From positions 166,630,833-166,694,832 of the forward strand of contig CM060681.1 of assembly GCA_030686995.1 (NCBI GenBank): a stretch of DNA of 64,000 nt, in the 5' to 3' direction. Position 1 is the first letter of the stretch, and every line of letters starts with the position of its first letter. Positions 20,907 through 33,561 of the stretch are shown here, one piece after another. The translations under genes were made by a program, and so were the position numbers. The notes beneath the pieces were generated by a model that made no database searches, had not been told where the DNA came from, and saw only the letters and a list, made by a program, of their open reading frames with translations. The DNA is from Artemisia argyi. Its lineage: Eukaryota; Streptophyta; Magnoliopsida; Asterales; Asteraceae.

Positions 20907-22184
20907 TCAAAAGCTTGATGGCCAACAATCTACTGTCGGAGACAACTTTACGCACAACTTACAACCTGATGGAAAGGCCACTACAAAAGAGCCATTTCTT
21001 TTGCTTTCTTGAAAATATTGTAATACCACCACCACCACACAACCAGCACCACCACCCTCTCCCACCACCACATCCCCTCTTTTTTTTACTTTCCAAAACC
21101 GAACGTGTTGAATGTAAAGAGTAATTGATGCTTCGGTTCTATTGCCCGTATTATCAATTCAAAGCTAGGATTTTGTTGCTTGTTCCTTGAATCAGGCAAA
21201 AAAGCTACAAATCTAATTCCATGTTTCTAGTAAAGCAGAAATATAACCATTTTTCTACATGAAAATGAGATGATCCAACCCCTTGATAAGAATGTGTGGA
21301 AGATATCAAACATCTTTTTATAAATCTAATCCAATTATTATACTTTTATAAAAAGATCAATTTCATGTAGCAACTGTACGTGTTTCATTGTTTTGTAATC
21401 ATATTTGCTCTACTTATTGTATTTTGAAAGCTTTCGAAATATTACTTGAAACAATCCTAGCTAATCTGAATCTTTAAAGCCTATTTTCTATTCGTGTTCT
21501 GAACGCGTTCTTATATAGGCATTTTGCGCAGAGCAATCCCAACTTTTAAGCATTATCGAGTTTGTGTTTCATTTTCATGGAACTTTAAGATTGCATCTAT
21601 CTACAGTTAGGCATACACTATCATGTGCTCGAACACTTGAACTTCATACTGAATCATGTTTAACTAGAGCTTAACAATCCAGTTCGCATATCTTAGCTCT
21701 GTGGGTTGTAATTTTAACAATTTAACATGCTCAAAACCACACCAACATGCAGTGCAGAGCCTCCTACTGTAATTTTCTCAACAGCTGAGGTGCCATTGTG
21801 GAGTGTCATTGTTTGCTAACAATATACATGTTCTTTATGCAAAAAGATAGTAATTCCCAACCACATCCGAATAAACTACAAGATATAGTGTAGGCAACTT
21901 ATCAGAAGAAACTACAAGATATAACGTAATCTTTGGTGTTACTGATACTTTATATAATTGTATTCCAACCACAGCAAATGGCAACATAAATATGATACAC
22001 CAAATTATAAACATCAGCCCAGACTTTATTAATGTTCTGCAAATAAGGTTCACACAACACAGTAAACAAAAAAAATCACGAACAGTTAACGGGCAAGGGA
22101 AAACACCAAGCCCCAGAAAAGCAATGACATTAACAGCAACAAATACAAGATATAATGGTCTGGTAGCAAAAATTCTAGATAAGC
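20907..22184. other. Spacer with an inverted-copy segment at about 21005-21090
   Basis: About 85 bp (TTGAAAATATTGTAAT... with CACCACCACC runs) is the inverse of 35676-35775, with mismatches. A CACTACAAAAGAG string lies at 20979. Otherwise nothing is recognised. Confidence 0.45.
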
Positions 22185-22675
22185 TTATTTCTTGATGAGT
22201 TCCTCATCTTCATACTCACTCCAGCAGCCATTCAGGATTGACCTGGGAGAGCCACAACAGCTACTTCCCTTAGTGAAGCCATAATACATCATTGAACCAC
22301 CTTCAGCCAGATCTTCAAAGCTTGATTCTTTAGAGTATATACCTCAACATTCAGATTGCTGAGATCCTTCAATTCAGTTCCATGGACCAATACAGAAAAC
22401 TCAAATGGCTAGAAGCAAGTCAAGATACTTTCCAGCAAAAGGGTCAGATACATGGATGATCGGAATGTGGAACCTTCAGCTTCAAAGCTAGCATAACTGA
22501 ATCCATCTTCAGGTGCTATGTAGATGGTAGAAATAGAGTCCTCTTTGATAGCATTCATTGAGTACCCACATGGGTCAAAGTAAAAATCGCAAATTTGAGA
22601 CTCAGGTAAAATCTTTCTTATACCAGAAACTTCAGTCTTCGAAGCTGCATTACTACCGCATAGTTTATATCCACC
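22185..22675 (-). pseudogene. SAMDC: S-adenosylmethionine decarboxylase pseudogene, C-terminal part
   Basis: On the minus strand the frame reads S-G-I-R-K-I-L-P-E-S-Q-I-C-D-F, then F-D-P-C-G-Y-S-M-N, and P-E-D-G-F-S-Y-A-S-F-E-A. These are hallmark blocks of eukaryotic AdoMet decarboxylase, which makes decarboxylated SAM for spermidine and spermine synthesis. A TAG follows L-T-C-F, probably from Gln CAG. A later frameshift restores a reading with Y-Y-G-F-T-K-G-S-S-C-C-G-S-P-R-S and a Glu/Lys-rich tail ending at TAA 22185-22187. The N-terminal half, including the Glu-Ser processing site that generates the pyruvoyl cofactor, is absent. I see no intron in the fragment. Confidence 0.88.
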
Positions 22676-22723
22676 TCACGGCTTAGTCACAAACCGAATG
22701 TGTACCGTGCCAATATTGAACTG

Positions 22724-25700
22724 TGATGAGTGCTTAATCACACATCCTTTTTAGGCTTTAATTCAGACCAAAAATGCCAAATACTAACCAAAAATGCCAA
22801 GAGAACATATGTTTTTGTATTTGTGTATGTGCAGGTACGGATATGTGAAAAATGAACAAAAACAAAGCCAAAACCGACAAAAACGAGCACGAGAATGGAA
22901 AGTGTCAAAAGCCGAAGCCGGGGAAGTCAAATGGTCAAAGTCAAAGCTCAAAAAGACAAAATCAACCTTGGAGTTTCATAAAGTTTCAAGAATAGTCCCT
23001 GGGCAAAGTTTGAGTATTTGGCGATTTCAGTCCCTCAGCTTTCAGGAATTTACAAAAATGGTTCTTTAAGAAATATTCAAGTAAAGTCAACATATGGTCC
23101 TCCAAGAATCAAAGAGAGTCAAGAAAAGCCCTTGGAAAATATTTTTTAGAAAAGTCAGAATTGGTCCTCATAATTTTAGAAATTACACCATTGGCCCTTG
23201 CAAAAAAATTACTAAACCTAAAACTATTACTACATATAAACCGGACCCTTATCTTTTATTTAACCCAACACTAAACTTGGTCCACACAATCCATCCCCAA
23301 GCCTAAAAAAATTAAACAAGCCCATTCCCCTAATATTGCTACCCGGTCCACTCCTCTTACCCATGGTCAACACCCAAAACCCGGTCAAAACATTTTTTTT
23401 AATAAAATCCCAAACCAAATACACCCCGCCCCAATTTTACCCCCAAAATCCCTTTCTCATTAATAAACCCAGAAATTACTGTTTGTTAGAACCCTAATCT
23501 CATCCCATCAAAATTACCCTATGCCAGTAATAATTACCCCAATGATTAAAGGTTCTAGAATGTCAGAGATGGCAGGGACACGTGGACCAGTGAGATTACA
23601 CACGGAGGATAGGTTATGTCACCCAATCAATCCAAAGGTTGTGATTTAAAGCTTGGAGGCCAAGGGTGATCCAACAGCTGTGAAAGGACTCAAAGAAGCA
23701 CAAATGCCACGGATTGATGACCTGGATTTCTGGAACTTTCACAAGACCTCACTCCCTCAGGCTATAAATAGCACTCCTCAACTCACGGATTGAAGCAGCA
23801 GGAGTAGGGTAATTTAGTATAGCTTTTAGAATTAGTTAAGCTTAATTTTGTATTTTCTTTAAATTCCAGCTTTGTAATTCATTTTCAAGTATTAATACAA
23901 TTCACAGTTTTAAATTTAAACTCCTGTTTAATTTTACTTTCATGCCTTTTTATTGTTGTCAAAATAGTTATTGATTAGTATTTAAAGCTTCTATTAATTT
24001 TACATCAGCTTATTTTAGCTATTATAGCTACTTGTGAGTTTATTTATTTATTTTTATTTTTTTTTTGTTACTTAAGCCTGGTTCATCATTCCAAATACTC
24101 AACCTAAGTCAGCAGAGATTGTTTTTGTGTGATATGGGGAATCAGAAGTTGGAATGGGATTCAAAAGTGGTTTGTTGAGCCTATCTTAAAGATAGGCTAG
24201 GTTCAAATGATCTCCCCTGTTCAGCTGGGGAATGCTAGTAAGTCTTCTTTACCTTTCTGCATTTCATTTAGCCTATCACTGTAGCTTGTAGCTTATAGCT
24301 TATCTGAGTTTAGTACTGCCTAATATAGTTGTCTAAGTGCTCTTGTCCAGTTTTTTTCCTACTTTAGCTTTATAATTAACCATCTGCTACTCATCAGTGT
24401 GTTCTTATTGCCTAGTTTTAGTGAGATTGCGTTTTTGAGTTATTAATGTTGGTTGCCTAATTTTACTGTTCCATTAGTTTTTACTGTAGTCTAGTTATCT
24501 GCTTGATCCTTAAGTTGGTTAGTTTAAGCTTGTCAATCAAACAGTTAGTATAACCTGCACAATTTAAGGGTGTTTGGATCAGTTAGATTACCAGTGGTCT
24601 TGAAGTTTCCTTGTGGTTATTCCTGCATAAGTAGCCTTTACTAGTGTAGTTTAGGTTAGTTAAATAATAAAATTTGTGGATTATAGGTTGAAAGTCAAAA
24701 GATGAATTAGTCTCCAAGTCTGATAGCATAACGTTGAGATTTTAACCTGCATTTTTGTGTTTTGATGAGCTTTATGTTTGTGAATGTGATTTTCATGCTT
24801 AAATAAGTTCAATTAATACCTAGCAATAGATTTAGGCAGTTAAAATTCATCTTAGTCAAATTTCAGTTGTGTTCAAAAAGTCAAAATTCCTACAGCCCAT
24901 TAGGATTCAGCAGTTGCTGATCTTAGGTTAATTTCGGACTCCTATTAGGTTTTAAGTTAGGTTTTGCTTGGTTTTCTAAGAACTCAGTAGTATAGGCAAG
25001 GATTTTCCCCATGAACTCACTCTCCTAAGCTTAATTTAACTGCTTAATTGACTAGATAAGGTGTATGGTTTGAGCAAGTTTCTGTTTGCAAATTCAGTCC
25101 TGCAAGTGAGGTTTTGTGTTAGATATCTGAGTTTGACTGTTCTTATAAGTTCATTTGAGCTTAGAGTTACTGTTTCCATTTTGCTTGTGTCATTTGCTTA
25201 ATTGCTCTTCTGTTAGGCTTAATACGTATTGCTTATTTCAACTGTTCGTTGCCATTATCTGTGTTCCTGTGATAACTTTGGTTCTGTATCAGCTTATTTG
25301 AGCTTTATTTAGTAAAAAATCATAGGGTCAAAGTTTGGGGTCAGTTCTGATCAAAGTGCTTATAAATAAGCACTCCAAATAAGCAGTTTTCAAGCTTATA
25401 AGCACTTTTCTAGCTTATTTTTCTTTCAAAATTTTTTCTCAAGCATATTTTAATATTTTAGATTTTCTGTAATTTTTTCAAATTTTTCTGAGTCCATTTG
25501 CTATTTTTCTTATTTTATTTTCATTTTTAATCACGTTTTATTACTTTTTAATTACTAAAAATCCAAAAAAATCAGAAAAAGCCTAGAAAAATCCAAAAAT
25601 ATATTAGAAAATTATTTTTAGTTATTTTAGAATTTTAGAAATTTATTTTGTATTTTTCTCATTTATTTTGAATTTTTAATTAGATTTAATAGTTTTTAAT

Positions 25701-26460
25701 TTCTAAAAATTACACAAAAAGCCAAAAAAATAGTTTTTAGTTTTAAAATTACTTTTTAAGTTATTTTATAATTTTCAAAATTTATTTTTCATTTTTCTCA
25801 CTTTATTTACATTTTCTTTTAATTTTTAATTAGTTAAATAGTTTTTAATTCATAAAAAATAAATAAAAAGTCAAAAAAATATTTTTCTTTTTCTCAAAAT
25901 TTTCTTTTATAGTTTTTAACTTTTCAAAATAATTTTCAAGTCCGTAGGAGTCGTGTAGCTTAAAAGTCGCGTTTTATTTCGTACGTTAACGTTTATTTTC
26001 CGTTTTAGCTTACGTTTTCGATTCTAAGTTACGTTTTTAGTTTAATTTCTTGAATTACATGTTTAAGTGATTATTTGTGCTTCATTTTCTATTTCATTAG
26101 CATAATCTCATTCAAATCACTTTTTACCACTTTCACGACACGTTTCACGATTCGGGAATTTGAAATTCCATTCACACCTTCGCTGGGACACGACCCGGGG
26201 AAATACTTTCCTAAGCATTTCTTCGGTAAAACAAACATTATACTAAAACGACAACATCAAACTACTACTATACTAGGAAACCCCTTCCCTCATATGCGTA
26301 AAATGCATCAGTGGTATGTAGATCACAAACAAATTAGGGAATTTAGGCCAATTTCTGGCACACACTCTTTGTATCTAAGAACTTTTGGTAATACCATCTA
26401 TGAGCATAAAAATCCTAAAGCTTGCAAATTTGTGCAAATTCAACCATCAACATAAAACTA
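22724..26460 (+). mobile_element. Probable long-LTR retrotransposon fragment, boundaries unclear
   Basis: The block starts TGATGAGTGCTTAATCAC, similar in type to the LTR starts of the gag-only elements. It has a TATA box (23763) with downstream promoter-like and polyadenylation-like sequence, then 2 kb of T-rich low-complexity DNA. It ends with a short motif block (about 26150-26215, GGGACACGACCCGGGG) of the kind found near LTR/leader junctions in plant Ty3 elements. No protein domain, TSD or partner LTR was identified. The 126-codon ORF at 26075-26455 is unrecognised. Confidence 0.4.
23763..23770 (+). promoter_or_regulatory. TATA box in the LTR-like block
   Basis: TATAAATA in the context GGCTATAAATAGCACTCC is a typical plant core promoter, consistent with U3/R of an LTR. 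Confidence 0.55.
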
Positions 26461-27048
26461 GCATTCGATTATAGTTTACTGTATGCAAACACCATATTCA
26501 TTTATGCAAAAGTAGTCTATTCTAACAGCTACTACATAGGGCAAAACTTGTGATCTAACCTAGTAGTAAAAGGGAGTTGCCTTTTACGCGATAAAACTTA
26601 ATTCATGTTACTGAAGGCGATGAACCCAATGGGAGCAACGATCCCAATGTTGAGTGTTTAGTTTCTCATAGGCTCGTGTTATAGGTCTGTGAGTGATAGA
26701 TGGGTTTCCCATCATTGACTGGTGATGACTGGTACTGGTTCCAACTTGCAGAAGCTCTGTGGGTCCAAATGGGCTTGCGGGTTGTTGGCAAGTCTGTTTC
26801 TTTTTCAGCAGTTGCCACAGCAACTGTCATCCTTGACTTGATCCTCTTGTGGTGCTAATAACTGGGCCACAGGAAAACAAGAACTAAATGATGGAATAGC
26901 ATTCACATTAGGTGAGTTTCAACCCGTTTACCTGAAAATGGGTTGCATTGGGTTCTCTTTTGGATTAATTTCGTATATTACCCTACTTTCATGATTAATT
27001 TCATATCTACCCAAACCCGTTTACCCTAACGCACGTTGTTTTGAAAAG
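26461..27048. other. Spacer, no recognised gene
   Basis: A 71-codon minus ORF (26608-26823) reads like degraded protein, but no family is recognisable. Confidence 0.35.
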
Positions 27049-27211
27049 TAAAAAAAGGTAAATTACATGGATATTCCCTGTGGTTTTACTAGAATTTTAC
27101 ATTTAGTCCCTAAGTTTTAGAAACTACACTGATAGTCCTTGTGGTTCTTAAATAAGCACACCTTTGTTCCTTAACACTATTAACACTTTTAAAATGATAG
27201 CAATACCCTTT

Positions 27212-27723
<512 letters not shown>

Positions 27724-28059
27724 TAAGTTTTTGCCCAAATACCTGTTAACCAAATCTTTTATAACTCTCTACCAAATTTCCAAACACCTCCCATCTTAGC
27801 CTTATCTAATTATTATTATTGTTGTTGCTGGTGTTGTTGTTGTAACACTAAGAAAGATAAAATAAACATACTAGTAGTTTAACATTATTGATAATACATG
27901 AACTTGAAAATATAAAAACCCATTCAAACATAGTAATATAAATAAAGAAAAGGATATAAAAATAAGATTCTCGTCTTGACGAATATCATAAGTAACAATT
28001 ACAAGTACTATACAAACCAATTATTGTGCATGTTAAAAACTAATCACACTGATTGTTTT

Positions 28060-28063
<4 letters not shown>

Positions 28064-28124
<61 letters not shown>
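28064..28124. repeat. AT dinucleotide microsatellite
   Basis: About 30 AT repeats in the inner part of the MULE-like element. Confidence 0.95.
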
Positions 28125-28126
<2 letters not shown>

Positions 28127-28439
28127 AATAGTTTCATATGAACCAATACTATATGAGAGGTGACTTGCACACTCTAATTTTTGATTGTCACACTCCAATC
28201 CTTGCAGTAAATAGTTGTACATATATAACAGGATAGTGATGAGGCGAAAAGTGTACCGCTTTTAAGGGGTCATTTAAGCCAGAATTCCAGATTATTTGAT
28301 CAATTATTGCCCTAAATCATTCCTTTTGTCATTTTAGGTACTTTTGAGGAGAAATCTGAAAAAGGAAGCGTTTTGGACATTTTTGGAGCATAAAAGTGAA
28401 GAAAACGGCAAAGTCTCAAAATTCCTTGCTGGAACAGTA

Positions 28440-28697
28440 CCTGACGACGTCAAGCTACAACAAGTGATGGCGTCAAGAGTGGCAAAAGATGTGGATGTGG
28501 AAATTATAACGTGACGGCCCAGAGTGTTTTCTTTGTTATTGGCCTGATGACGTCACAAAGGCCGTCAGGGTCCAAATACTAGTGACGGCCCAGAGCTTAT
28601 TTCTACATGACGGTGTCAGAAGTGGATCTAGGCAATAAGAATTTCAACTTGGCGGCGAGTTGACGGCGTCAGAGGCTAATACATGACGCCGTCAGGA
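28440..28697 (+). promoter_or_regulatory. Cluster of TGACG inverted pairs upstream of the LTR TATA box
   Basis: About eight sites in 260 bp have the form TGACGNCGTCA or one half of it, for example TGACGACGTCA, TTGACGGCGTCA and TGACGCCGTCA. TGACG is the core of as-1/TGA-type bZIP binding sites. The spacing relative to the TATA box is as expected of a promoter, and the cluster is kept in all four LTR copies in the window. The factor binding is inferred. Confidence 0.65.
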
Positions 28698-28706
28698 TGC
28701 TTAGTC

Positions 28707-28715
28707 TATATATAT
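28707..28715 (+). promoter_or_regulatory. LTR TATA box
   Basis: TATATATAT in CTTAGTCTATATATATTTTTC, directly after the last TGACGCCGTCA. It is conserved at the matching point of the other LTRs. Confidence 0.65.
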
Positions 28716-29691
28716 TTTTCTAATTTTTTATTGTAATGTTTGGAACTTTTGTGGAACAAGTTGTGTAAAAACCCTAGGTCGAATTTCCGGCATATTGAAG
28801 GGGTTTCAAACCCTTCTTTCTTCCATGTTTGAATAAGGATAAGTACTTCAATAATCATTCAATATGTCTATGTATTGTTTGATTCTATCTTATGTTTATC
28901 TTTCTTTTAACATGTTAGGCTAGGCTTTTATTGTGTTTGCTTAGATGTAGTGAAACATAGATGTTGATTATTGGTTGATTGTTTGTCTATAATTGTTATG
29001 GATGATTGTATTCGATGTTAGGCTTAAGAAAACTGGCAGACTTCCATTGGTAACTTGCTTGAACGTCTTAAGAAACATGATCGGAGGTGTACTACGATTT
29101 TTGGTTGTATTTAATGCATAAGTGAATTCTAATGATCCCATGTTAGGAGCTTTTAACGGCTCGACATAGGAGTGAAGTAGGATCTTATAGAGTTAGGGAA
29201 TATTGTACACGGCCCTACGTCTAGTATTAAGGAATATAACCCGTCATCCATGCAATTGTAACAAGCTAATCAACCGGTAAAAGATATCTAGGGAGTAATG
29301 AAATCTAAGTAAACACAACTTTTCTCATTATTATTTCCACCACATTAGTAAATTAGTTTAATTTTCATTTCTTTTATTTTATTTTGATTGCATCATTAGT
29401 TAATTGGGTTAGTTGGCAAGCAACTAATTCCGCCCACTCCTTCAGAACCCGAGATTTTACTTGCTTTCATAAAATATAAAAATACAAAAAGAATCATCCC
29501 TCACCTCTGTACCTAGTTTAGTAGGCTTTCTAATCCTAGCGACACTATTCCTGACTTGAACGATCAATCCCCCGGTACTTGTCACTATATTATACTAAAA
29601 CGATCAGGTACACTGCCTGGTGGGTGTTGTAAGCTTCTCAAGATCCCTTGAGAGGTAAAACCTGTTGCGATGGCGCAATTCCCACGTATCA

Positions 29692-29712
29692 AGTTTTCGG
29701 CGCTGCAGCCCG
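29692..29712 (+). promoter_or_regulatory. Primer-binding site, Athila/Tat-like
   Basis: AGTTTTCGGCGCTGCAGCCC follows the 5' LTR. The other copy has TTTTTGGCGTCGCAGCCC. Both are near-variants of the plant tRNA-Asp-type PBS. Confidence 0.6.
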
Positions 29713-29853
29713 GGGAATAGTTATTGTCTAGGTTAGAATTTCTTTTTATTAGGTCTACTTGCTAGATTCCTTTCTAGTAAGATTTTTATTTTTATTTTTA
29801 GGTTTTCTTTAGTCTATCTTTTTCTTTGTGCGTTTGTTAGTAAATTAAGTTCA

Positions 29854-31056
29854 ATGACTATTCCGTTAGCCATTATGGAGAACGTGAATCCACCATACTA
29901 CCAACCACGAAATTCACCCACTCCAAATGACATTTTGATGTTTAAACAACATGAAGATGAACCTATCTATGATGCATGGACTCGTTTTAAATATTTACTC
30001 CGAAAAGTCCCTCATCATAATTTTGATCTGTGGTCCCAAATTGAAATATTTTACCATCGAGTCGACCACTATACCAAAATGGACATTGACCATACCGCAG
30101 ATGGGGACCTTTGGGGATTAAGTGCTGAAGAAGCATGGGAAGCCATAGAGAATTGTGCCATACTCGCTAAGAAGATGGACAAGCCAACAAACGTTGTTAC
30201 GGATCAATTGATAGCAAGTTTAAGGGAACAAGCAAGAAGTTTGTTTGGGGATAATAAGTCTATAGATGAGATACCTAGGTGCATGGAGTGGTTTGATTCC
30301 ACTATAATACAAGATGAACACATAGGTAATCTAGATACAATGGAGGATGAGGTGGATAATCCAAGCCCACAAAGTACCCCACAAGTCCTACCATAATTTG
30401 AGGCACACATACCACCTGTGACTTACCCGGAAGAAGTAGAAGAGACTATAGGAACCCCAATAGAGGTAGAACCCTTGTACCAAACACCACTAGAGGATAT
30501 AGGTTTGAATACTTGTAGTGATAACCTTACTCTTACTTCTAGGGAATTACCTAGTGTTGATGAGCCGGAACCTCAATCTTCACACAACTTTCCATCCTTA
30601 GATATACATCTAGGAGATAAAAGAGGAGCCGACCCACCCATCAACCCATGTAGTCCGGGTAGTTTTACGTTGAAGGTGGTAGACTTTAAACCATGTAGAG
30701 AGGAAGCCAATATAGGAGTGGAGCATAACCTTACATGCTTACATCACCCATTTATGATTGATCATAAGAAACATTATGGGTTTAAACTGGGTTTAGTAGG
30801 TCAAGATGGATCCCCAATTAGGAGTCTCTCGAAGTTGATAGAAAATGATCCCTTTTTAGGAGAAAATTTCAACTCACCCATTGACCCAATTGAACTAGGT
30901 ATGGTTATGATAAAAGGAGCACACCCTTTTGAGCATATAATTCATTCACCACTCTTTCCTCATGAGGTATACTTCCACCGAGATGGTGTGTATCGCTACT
31001 ATCACCCGCACTTAATCCTAAGTGTAGAGAAAACCTCCCCTATTTCCGTTAAATAA
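29854..31056 (+). pseudogene. Retrotransposon gag ORF of copy 1, one in-frame stop
   Basis: About 400 codons. The ATG shared with the second copy is at 29875 (M-E-N-V-N-P-P-Y-Y-Q). Residues around D-E-P-I-Y-D-A-W-T-R-F, L-L-R-K-V-P-H-H and I-E-I-F-Y-H-R-V match the Retrotrans_gag capsid domain. The C-terminal half (H-N-L-T-C-L-H-H-P-F-M-I-D-H...) has no domain I recognise but is conserved between copies. TAA at 30394-30396 replaces the Ser codon present in copy 2; otherwise the frame is open to TAA at 31056. No CCHC zinc knuckle is seen. Confidence 0.88.
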
Positions 31057-31089
31057 GGGTAGAGTCAGGCTCGTGACTCGAACAAAAAT

Positions 31090-31115
31090 AAGCGCTTCTT
31101 GGGAGGCAACCCAAC
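31090..31115 (+). promoter_or_regulatory. Conserved TTGGGAGGCAACCCAA inverted motif after gag
   Basis: TTGGGAGGCAACCCAA lies about 40 bp past the gag stop. A related TTGGGAGGCAAACC lies past the copy 2 stop (58978-58995, other strand). The motif commonly follows gag in plant Athila-like elements. It could form a short hairpin in the RNA. Confidence 0.55.
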
Positions 31116-33546
31116 CCATGTTTTAAATTGTTTGATTTTTTTATTTTATTTATTTGTTTGTTTGTTTGTTTGTTTGATTTTATTTGTTTCCGTATGCGTG
31201 TTTTATTTTTATTGTTGGTAGATCATTTTTCAAAGTAAATTGTGAAAATGCTTTATTTTGTTTTTAACTTCGTCTTAATTACATATAAAGGTATTTTGCA
31301 AAAGCTAAGTGTAAGGGGAAACCAAAATTTGTTTATAAGAACGAAAATGATCATGATTCGCCACAATATTAAATGAGCATGTGTATTAGTAATTGTTTGA
31401 GTCAAATGTTTGTATCGAGTCATAATGATGTTTTGCAGGATTTTCCAGGAAATAAGGCATGAGTTTTTCCAGAAATTTTCCGGAAACTTAACAAAAGATT
31501 TTTCCAGGAACATTCTGACGGTGTCAGGAGTTAAAACCTGACGGCGTCAGGTACCAAAATTCTGAAAAATTATGCGAGTTTTGTTTAAACCGGAGTCTTA
31601 AAGTTTTTGTTGATTCTTTAGTTTTATAAACTCCAGGAAATCTGCAAAATTCATTCCACAAGCATTATATCTTAAATTGCTTTATAGGATTTGTTAGTAT
31701 ATATAGATTGCCGCCGATTTTACGCGAGGTTGCCTTGATTGTTTTCTCAGGTTTAACATGTTATATATGACAAGAAGATGATTTATATTTCTGGAAGGGA
31801 AGCTTTCAACGTTCATTTTCTTGGAAGAAGATCTAACCTTGTTGACACACTATCCACATCGAACGAATCAGGGGAGTATTTGTTTTCATTCTTTTACCCA
31901 TTTTACTTTTACATCCTTCAATTGAACATTGGGGACAATGTTCATCCTAAGTGTAAGGGGAGGGTAAATGATGATACATTATAGGGTACTATTGCACTTG
32001 AGTTTGTTTGTTTGATGGTAGGTGTGTAATAAAACTAAGAGAAATACTTGTTAGTGTAATTTTAGCGCCAAATTAAAAAAATTTTACAACATTTAGGAGT
32101 GAAACTTTAGCCTTAACAAGCGTCTCATGGATAGGAGTTGTATGACTAGCACAAAACCGTACCATTCAGAAAAATTTTCCACCCAAATATGTGAGGTTCG
32201 CCTTTAGATTTGATAGGAAAAGCATTTATTATTAGTGCTTATTAGTGTACCGGTAGCATTTAGATTCTAAAACTTGCGTTAGTGATGCATCCCGAGACCA
32301 CTAGTGAGACTACATTCGTGTAGTAGGATTTACTACATGATAAGAGGCATTAGGATCACCCTTGTGTTTAAACCCGTATCATAATTACTTGACCATTTAA
32401 GTCATATCACTTGACTAGTAAAGTCAATTAATTTTTCCCACACCTTAGCGTTGTACTCATTTTTAGTACACGATACCCCTAGTACACCCCTCCGAGCCTA
32501 TCCTTTTGTTTCTAACTTTAAGCATTTTACTTAAAGGAAGAATTTGTTACAACCTACCCAAATGTGCAACCAAATCGCCTTAGCCTTCCTTGTATGCGCT
32601 CATCTTTAGTGCATTACTGTTACATGTTTAAACCCTTAGTTAATTATCTAATTGATTACATGGTTGCTAAGTCGAGTCATATCTTGTACATATTGTTTTG
32701 TGACGATTGGGACTCATGGGTAAAGTACTAGTGTTTCGGAGTAATGGGGAAGAACATCATATATTACCCCCATATGTGCATTAATCTTAAAAAGTACTCT
32801 AAGTGTTTTGATTATCTTGATTCAAGTCATTAGAGTAGTTTATTGTAAAGTATGTAAAAATTCAAGTGTAAGGGGAATGTACATTCCCTATGATGTATTA
32901 TTTTGGATGGTAGGGTAAAAGCGTATGCACAAAAAAAAAAAAAAAAAAAAATGGAAAAAAGACAGAAGAAGAAAAAGAAAAAAAATAGAAAAAGAAAAGA
33001 AAAAAAAAAAACATACGGACTACCATCCCGTTTCATTCTATGGTTGTTTTATGTTTTTGTTATTTTTGATTTATTAGCCTAAGCCGAGCCGAGTCTTGGC
33101 TTAGCAACGCCATATTGTACATGTAATTAACCAAGATGATTAACTCGCCACTACTAAATATTGCCTTTATCCAACAAAATCGTGTTTTTCATATCCCTAC
33201 ACCTAACGTTATAACCCTTTAAAAGACCTCTTTGATAGTTTATCTTAGGTGCTTACGCCAAGTGGTGGAGGTTTGATCCTTTCCCAAGCCTACGGTAATC
33301 TATTTGCTATGACAGGTAGTGAGAGATGTTTTCCATTTCCTTATTGTGATATATACTTTATTACACCCGAGATATATGAGTATCTAAACACTATTTGTGA
33401 GGTGCTAGTGTATGACCTCCGTGCTTGTTTTTGGTTTTTAGTGGAATGATTATTTGTTGTAAATACTTTTATATTAGTGTTAAATGACCCCTAACTTAAA
33501 TTTTGATTAGAATAAAAGCGCATTTGCTTTAGGACAAGCAAATCTC
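31116..33546 (+). other. Non-coding 3' interior of copy 1 with repeated AAGTGTAAGGGG
   Basis: No enzyme domain is present. The string AAGTGTAAGGG(G) occurs near 31306, 31952, 32865 and 33547; the last adjoins the 3' LTR. An A-rich stretch is at 32932-33012. Two further TGACGG-type pairs lie at about 31515-31550. Confidence 0.7.
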
Positions 33547-33561
33547 AAGTGTAAGGGTATT
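33547..33561 (+). promoter_or_regulatory. Polypurine tract of copy 1
   Basis: AAGTGTAAGGGTATT precedes the 3' LTR. Confidence 0.6.

Larger units (their letters stand above)
28237..29691 (+). repeat. 5' LTR of gag-only element copy 1
   Basis: The U3 part carries the TGACGNCGTCA cluster, with a TATA box at 28707. The right part holds conserved CCTTGAGAGGTAAAACC sequence close to the end. Confidence 0.9.

Noticed and set aside
32830..33036. Phe-rich minus-strand ORF
   Set aside because: A translation of an A-rich low-complexity stretch inside the retroelement.
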